Below are positions 61,094 to 64,000 of a stretch of 64,000 bases of DNA, one piece after another; the stretch's first letter is position 1; each line of letters begins with the position of its first letter. Source of the stretch: an uncultured Lachnospiraceae bacterium (lineage in GTDB: Bacteria; Bacillota; Clostridia; Lachnospirales; Lachnospiraceae). A model generated the notes under the pieces. The model was not told the origin of the DNA. It ran no database searches and saw only the letters and a program-made list of their open reading frames with translations. The DNA lies in assembly GCA_934418125.1 (NCBI GenBank), contig CAKRWT010000001.1, positions 62,001-126,000 of the forward strand, written 5' to 3'. The translations under genes were made by a program, and so were the position numbers.

Positions 61094-62506
61094 TTATTTG
61101 GAGCCTCTGCCTTTTAACACCGCTCCTACTGTCATAAACAATATCTTAATATCCAGCCACACCGTCCAGTTGTCGATATATTCCAAATCCAGCTTTACCA
61201 CTTCATCAAAGTCCACAATATCGCTCCGCCCGCTTATCTGCCACAGTCCGGTAAGCCCCGGTGTCATACTGATACGCCGTTTGTAATGGGAGTTGTACTG
61301 TTCAAATTCGTCCTCGGTAGGGGGTCTTGTCCCAACCAGACTCATATCGCCTTTCACGATATTAAAGAACTGAGGCAGTTCATCGATACTGGTCTTGCGG
61401 ATAAATTTACCGACCTTGGTAATACGAGGGTCATTTTCCATCTTAAACATAAGCCCCTGCATTTCATTCTGGCTTTCCAGCTCCTTCTTCCGCGCCTCCG
61501 CATCCACATACATGGAACGGAATTTGTATATCTTAAAACGTCTTCCGTTCTTTCCGATTCTGGTCTGGGCAAAAAAAATCGGTCCCGGAGAATCCAGGCG
61601 GATTGCCAGTGCCACAAAGGGAGTCAGCACAATGGTAATCACACAGCCCACAAGACCGCCCACTATATCAATCAGCCGTTTGATGGCCATCCGTCTGTGG
61701 TCAAAATGATTGATGGCGTAGGTGGCCACGGTATAGCCTGCAAAGTTCCCTACATGCACATCCTTCTGCTGTCTCTCGATTAAATCGATATTGTAATGGC
61801 AGACAACTCCCATGGATTCCAAATCATAGATAATGTGTCTGACATATTCCTTGTCTATATCCGGAAGATTGATAAACACCTCGTCCAAAGGCATCTGTCT
61901 TGCCATTTCCAGTACATTTTCCTTATCTGCATTGACCCTGATGCCGTCGATGACTACGCCCTTGCGGTCTGCATCCACACACGCCAGGGCGACGATTTCA
62001 TAATTGATGTCCAGTGCCTTCTTCAGTTTTACCACAGTTTCATCCAGGATGCTGTCCCTGGTAATCACCATCATTTTTACCAGATTGGACTTGGCGGTAA
62101 AATAAGCCCGGAGCACCTTTTTCATCAGCAGTCTGACTGCCCACACTAAGAAAATGTCCAGGACAAAGAAATAGCCTACCACCAGCCTGGATACGTCCCC
62201 GCCCCGCTGAATGATGAAAAGGAAGCCCACTGCGGCTAAGAACATAAACAGATTAAATTTTAAAACGGCTGTAAATTCCACGAGGATGCCCCGCTTTAGA
62301 AACTCTCTGTTCCAGTCGAACATAAAGCTGTAGATGGTACAGAAGAGCAGGAAGCAGACGCATAGCATGGTATGCAGCTCCGGCTCCATGACTCTTGCAA
62401 ATTTACCATATCTGATTAATATTGAAATAACATAGGCAACTGTGATGCTGAGCAGATCTGTAAACAGCAGACAATAGCCTTCTAACACTTTCATTTTACG
62501 ATTCAT
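61094..62506 (-). CDS. Initiating polyprenyl-phosphate sugar-1-phosphate transferase (polyprenyl glycosylphosphotransferase)
   Basis: 470 residues in the WbaP/CpsE layout. The first 140 residues hold four to five membrane helices, the middle (about 140-260) a Rossmann-like CoA-binding domain, and the C-terminal third the bacterial sugar-transferase domain. That domain has KRLIDIVGGLVG, then SPGPIFFAQTRIGKNGRRFKIYKFRSM, RKTSIDELPQFFNIVKGDMSLVGTRPP and MTPGLTGLWQISGRSD. It transfers a hexose- or HexNAc-1-phosphate from a UDP-sugar to undecaprenyl phosphate, starting the repeat unit. GAGGT lies seven bases before the ATG. A 61-base gap lies upstream. It is the only initiating enzyme in the window although several export systems are present. 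Confidence 0.94.
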   Translation of the reverse strand: MNRKMKVLEGYCLLFTDLLSITVAYVISILIRYGKFARVMEPELHTMLCVCFLLFCTIYSFMFDWNREFLKRGILVEFTAVLKFNLFMFLAAVGFLFIIQRGGDVSRLVVGYFFVLDIFLVWAVRLLMKKVLRAYFTAKSNLVKMMVITRDSILDETVVKLKKALDINYEIVALACVDADRKGVVIDGIRVNADKENVLEMARQMPLDEVFINLPDIDKEYVRHIIYDLESMGVVCHYNIDLIERQQKDVHVGNFAGYTVATYAINHFDHRRMAIKRLIDIVGGLVGCVITIVLTPFVALAIRLDSPGPIFFAQTRIGKNGRRFKIYKFRSMYVDAEARKKELESQNEMQGLMFKMENDPRITKVGKFIRKTSIDELPQFFNIVKGDMSLVGTRPPTEDEFEQYNSHYKRRISMTPGLTGLWQISGRSDIVDFDEVVKLDLEYIDNWTVWLDIKILFMTVGAVLKGRGSK

Positions 62507-62567
62507 TACAGTACCTCATATCATGGTTTTCCATCGATAAATTGCCCCATGAAAAGAAAACAATATA

Positions 62568-63803
62568 TCAATTTAGAATACCATTTTCTGAGGAAAAAGT
62601 CCACCCGTAATAGCCTATCAGAAGCAGCAGGAAGTTTCTGCCGATATAAGCTGACACCAGATGGGCTTCCAACACTGTATACACTGCCATAATGACGAAT
62701 ACCACCAGTCCACAGGCATCTTTTGCCTTCCACAGCCGCCACAGTAAGAACAGGCTGACTGCCACATACAGGATTCCCGGAATCACGCCATAACGATAAA
62801 ACAGCTTTACCCAGCCCATATCAAAGTAATAAGTCATATTATTCTCACTGGAAAAAGCTCTCCAGCTCTCCAAGGCTCCATCGTTATGCTCCGAATTGGT
62901 AAGGGATGCGATTCTGCCGTTAATCTTCTCGTCCACTGCCACCAGCAGTCTGATATTCAGGCTTTCTTCATACGCCTGGCCATAATGCCTTGACCACTCT
63001 GCCTGCCGTACGTTTACTGCACCGGCTGCCGCATCCACGGAGAATCCAACACACAACAGAAAAAGCAGTCCACCCAGCAGATAGACATAATTCCGCTCCT
63101 GAAGCCTTCTGGCATACTTCATCACACAGGCTCCCACCAGAAATGCCACGGTAATCAGCATACTGGTTTTGGAATCCGTCAGCCAGAAAACGCCCACATT
63201 CAGAAATAACAGGAACAGATAACCATACCATTTCAACTGTTCGAAATAAGCGTACACTCCCATAACGCACACCATCAGAAACATACAGGACAAAGCGTTT
63301 GGATGCCCCATACCCAGAGTATAGCGGGTTTCCACCATGCCAACCGCTCCTTCATAAATTTCGTAGGCACTGACACCCCTCCCGAAATCCTGGGACAGGC
63401 TCATGGCACCATAAATTCCCGTTACCGACAACAGGATAATCCCCATACAGCCTGCCGCAGTTACCCAGAAAGCATACCGCATCATCTGCTTTAATGGTAT
63501 ATTCTTACAGGCTGCCACGAAAGTAACAATCCGGATAATATCGTTCTTGCCGGTAATCCGGTAAGAGACAAAGCCCACCGCTTCCAGAAGCACTATCACA
63601 AGCCATTCCTTCCAGTTACACCGGGTCAGCAGCACTTTTCCCGCAAACAAAAGAAAGGTTATCCGGAACAGATAACCCTCAATGGGATTGATATAATTGC
63701 TTTTGTCCACAATAACCATGCCCAGTTCTATGGTAAATCCCAGGTAGAAAAGAAGCCATGGCAGCCTGCTTTCCGTAATCTTTTTATAGATATTCTGTAT
63801 CAT
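62568..63803 (-). CDS. Wzy-like polysaccharide polymerase (O-antigen ligase/polymerase-like)
   Basis: 411 residues with about eleven hydrophobic helices. VETRYTLGMGHPNALSCMFLMVC near 157-179 contains the H-P-N motif also present in the polymerase at 51526, which is frequent in Gram-positive Wzy proteins. WLTDSKTSMLITVAFLVG near 207-224 is a further family-like block. A large outside loop (about 262-325: VRQAEWSRHYGQAYEESLNI onward) follows. It should join repeat units at the outer membrane face after flipping. Two polymerase-type proteins in one window suggest two polysaccharides or a polymerase/ligase pair. The ribosome-binding site is weak (GGAAAGAGAG). Confidence 0.78.
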   Translation of the reverse strand: MIQNIYKKITESRLPWLLFYLGFTIELGMVIVDKSNYINPIEGYLFRITFLLFAGKVLLTRCNWKEWLVIVLLEAVGFVSYRITGKNDIIRIVTFVAACKNIPLKQMMRYAFWVTAAGCMGIILLSVTGIYGAMSLSQDFGRGVSAYEIYEGAVGMVETRYTLGMGHPNALSCMFLMVCVMGVYAYFEQLKWYGYLFLLFLNVGVFWLTDSKTSMLITVAFLVGACVMKYARRLQERNYVYLLGGLLFLLCVGFSVDAAAGAVNVRQAEWSRHYGQAYEESLNIRLLVAVDEKINGRIASLTNSEHNDGALESWRAFSSENNMTYYFDMGWVKLFYRYGVIPGILYVAVSLFLLWRLWKAKDACGLVVFVIMAVYTVLEAHLVSAYIGRNFLLLLIGYYGWTFSSENGILN

Positions 63804-63839
63804 ACCGCTTCGCTCTCTTTCCGCAATATGCCTATCCGA

Positions 63840-64000
63840 TCAGCCTCTTCGCAGTATCTTCGCTGCTGCTCCATGCAGCCGGCGTAATCCTTGCATACAC
63901 GCCAGCTTTGCTTTCTTGCAGGCAATTCCGGCTTTACTGATTTTCGGGGCAATGAGGAACGCATATTCCTCCTGATGTTCTCTTAAATAATCCGGGTAGC
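63840..64000 (-). CDS. C-terminal end of a gene, probably a glycosyltransferase (5' part beyond window)
   Basis: The minus frame starting at 63998 is open for 52 codons and ends in TGA at 63842-63840. It reads YPDYLREHQEEYAFL and then a basic helix rich in Ala, Lys and Arg (KAGIACKKAKLACMQGLRRL). This looks like the basic amphipathic tail of GT2-type transferases, but the catalytic part is not in view, so the family is a guess. A 36-base gap separates it from the polymerase gene. Confidence 0.5.
   Translation of the reverse strand, partial: YPDYLREHQEEYAFLIAPKISKAGIACKKAKLACMQGLRRLHGAAAKILRRG

Noticed and set aside
1..64000. Plus-strand open frames opposite the genes, up to about 250 codons
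   Set aside because: They lie antisense to clear coding sequence, have no family motifs and lack sensible ribosome-binding sites. I count them as shadows.
1..64000. CRISPR arrays, tRNA/rRNA genes, insertion sequences and phage genes
   Set aside because: I looked for repeat-spacer patterns, transposase motifs and cloverleaf-like segments in the gaps and found none. Gaps are at most about 93 bases.

Overview
The window is a 64 kb stretch of a very large surface-polysaccharide biosynthesis locus. All 57 recognisable genes lie on the minus strand, with gaps of 0-93 bases and many ATGA or TAG-ATG junctions, so transcription runs from base 64000 towards base 1. Strong GGAGG/AGGA ribosome-binding sites, low to moderate GC, an undecaprenyl-type initiating transferase, a TagA-like (GT26) domain and no outer-membrane export genes point to a Gram-positive Clostridia host. 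A gut Lachnospiraceae-type bacterium is my best guess; this is inference, as no rRNA or housekeeping gene is present. The locus is cut at both ends: a glycosyltransferase C-terminus at 63840-64000 and an unfinished glycosyltransferase at 1-975.

Right part (about 36.5-64 kb, more GC-rich): a Wzx/Wzy-type core. It holds a Wzy-like polymerase (62568), the initiating polyprenyl-phosphate sugar-phosphate transferase (61094), GT4/GT2/GT11 transferases, a pyruvyl transferase (55846), a Wzx flippase (54256), a GH88/GH105-like hydrolase (53212), a second polymerase with a Wzz-like C-terminal hairpin (51526), a GT26-GT4 fusion (49589), a radical SAM enzyme (47318), an acyltransferase-3 (46264), a GT-D transferase (44134) and ABC flippase no. 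4 (42343). It ends with a GT-C-like membrane protein plus GtrB-like GT2 and DUF2304 (39702-42318) and further GT4/GT2 genes.

Middle part (about 27.5-36.4 kb): two AT-rich genes (a GT-C-like protein and a GT4), then a block with an unusual sugar-acid cassette. The cassette is a CMP-sugar synthetase (30711), a KdsC-like phosphatase (30166) and a DmpG/HMGL-type pyruvate aldolase fused to a Rossmann-like domain (28565). No NeuB/KdsA-type PEP-condensing synthase is present in the window. This looks like a non-canonical route to a CMP-activated 3-deoxy-ulosonic acid and is the most interesting candidate novelty. Two possible transferases (31425, 32486) sit directly upstream.

Left part (1-27.5 kb, AT-rich): three more PglK/MsbA-like ABC flippases (23781, 13489, 4645), each among its own transferases. 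It also holds an FdtA-like ketoisomerase (20204), a DegT-type aminotransferase (11356) and an acetyltransferase (10739) for a 3-(acyl)amino-3,6-dideoxyhexose, and an SDR enzyme (2725). A GT11 alpha-1,2-fucosyltransferase lies directly next to a GT6 blood-group-type transferase (18423, 17590), a pair that would predict an ABO-like terminal trisaccharide. Two GtrB-like genes flank ABC no. 1 next to GT-C-like membrane proteins, suggesting extracytoplasmic side-chain glycosylation.

Taken together, the locus looks like several polysaccharide modules of different origin joined in one transcription direction. Sugar-linkage and substrate calls below are inferences from family membership unless stated otherwise. 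Apart from the 3-amino-sugar and CMP-ulosonate genes and the SDR, the enzymes making NDP-sugars (RmlAB, Gmd/Fcl and so on) are not in this window.
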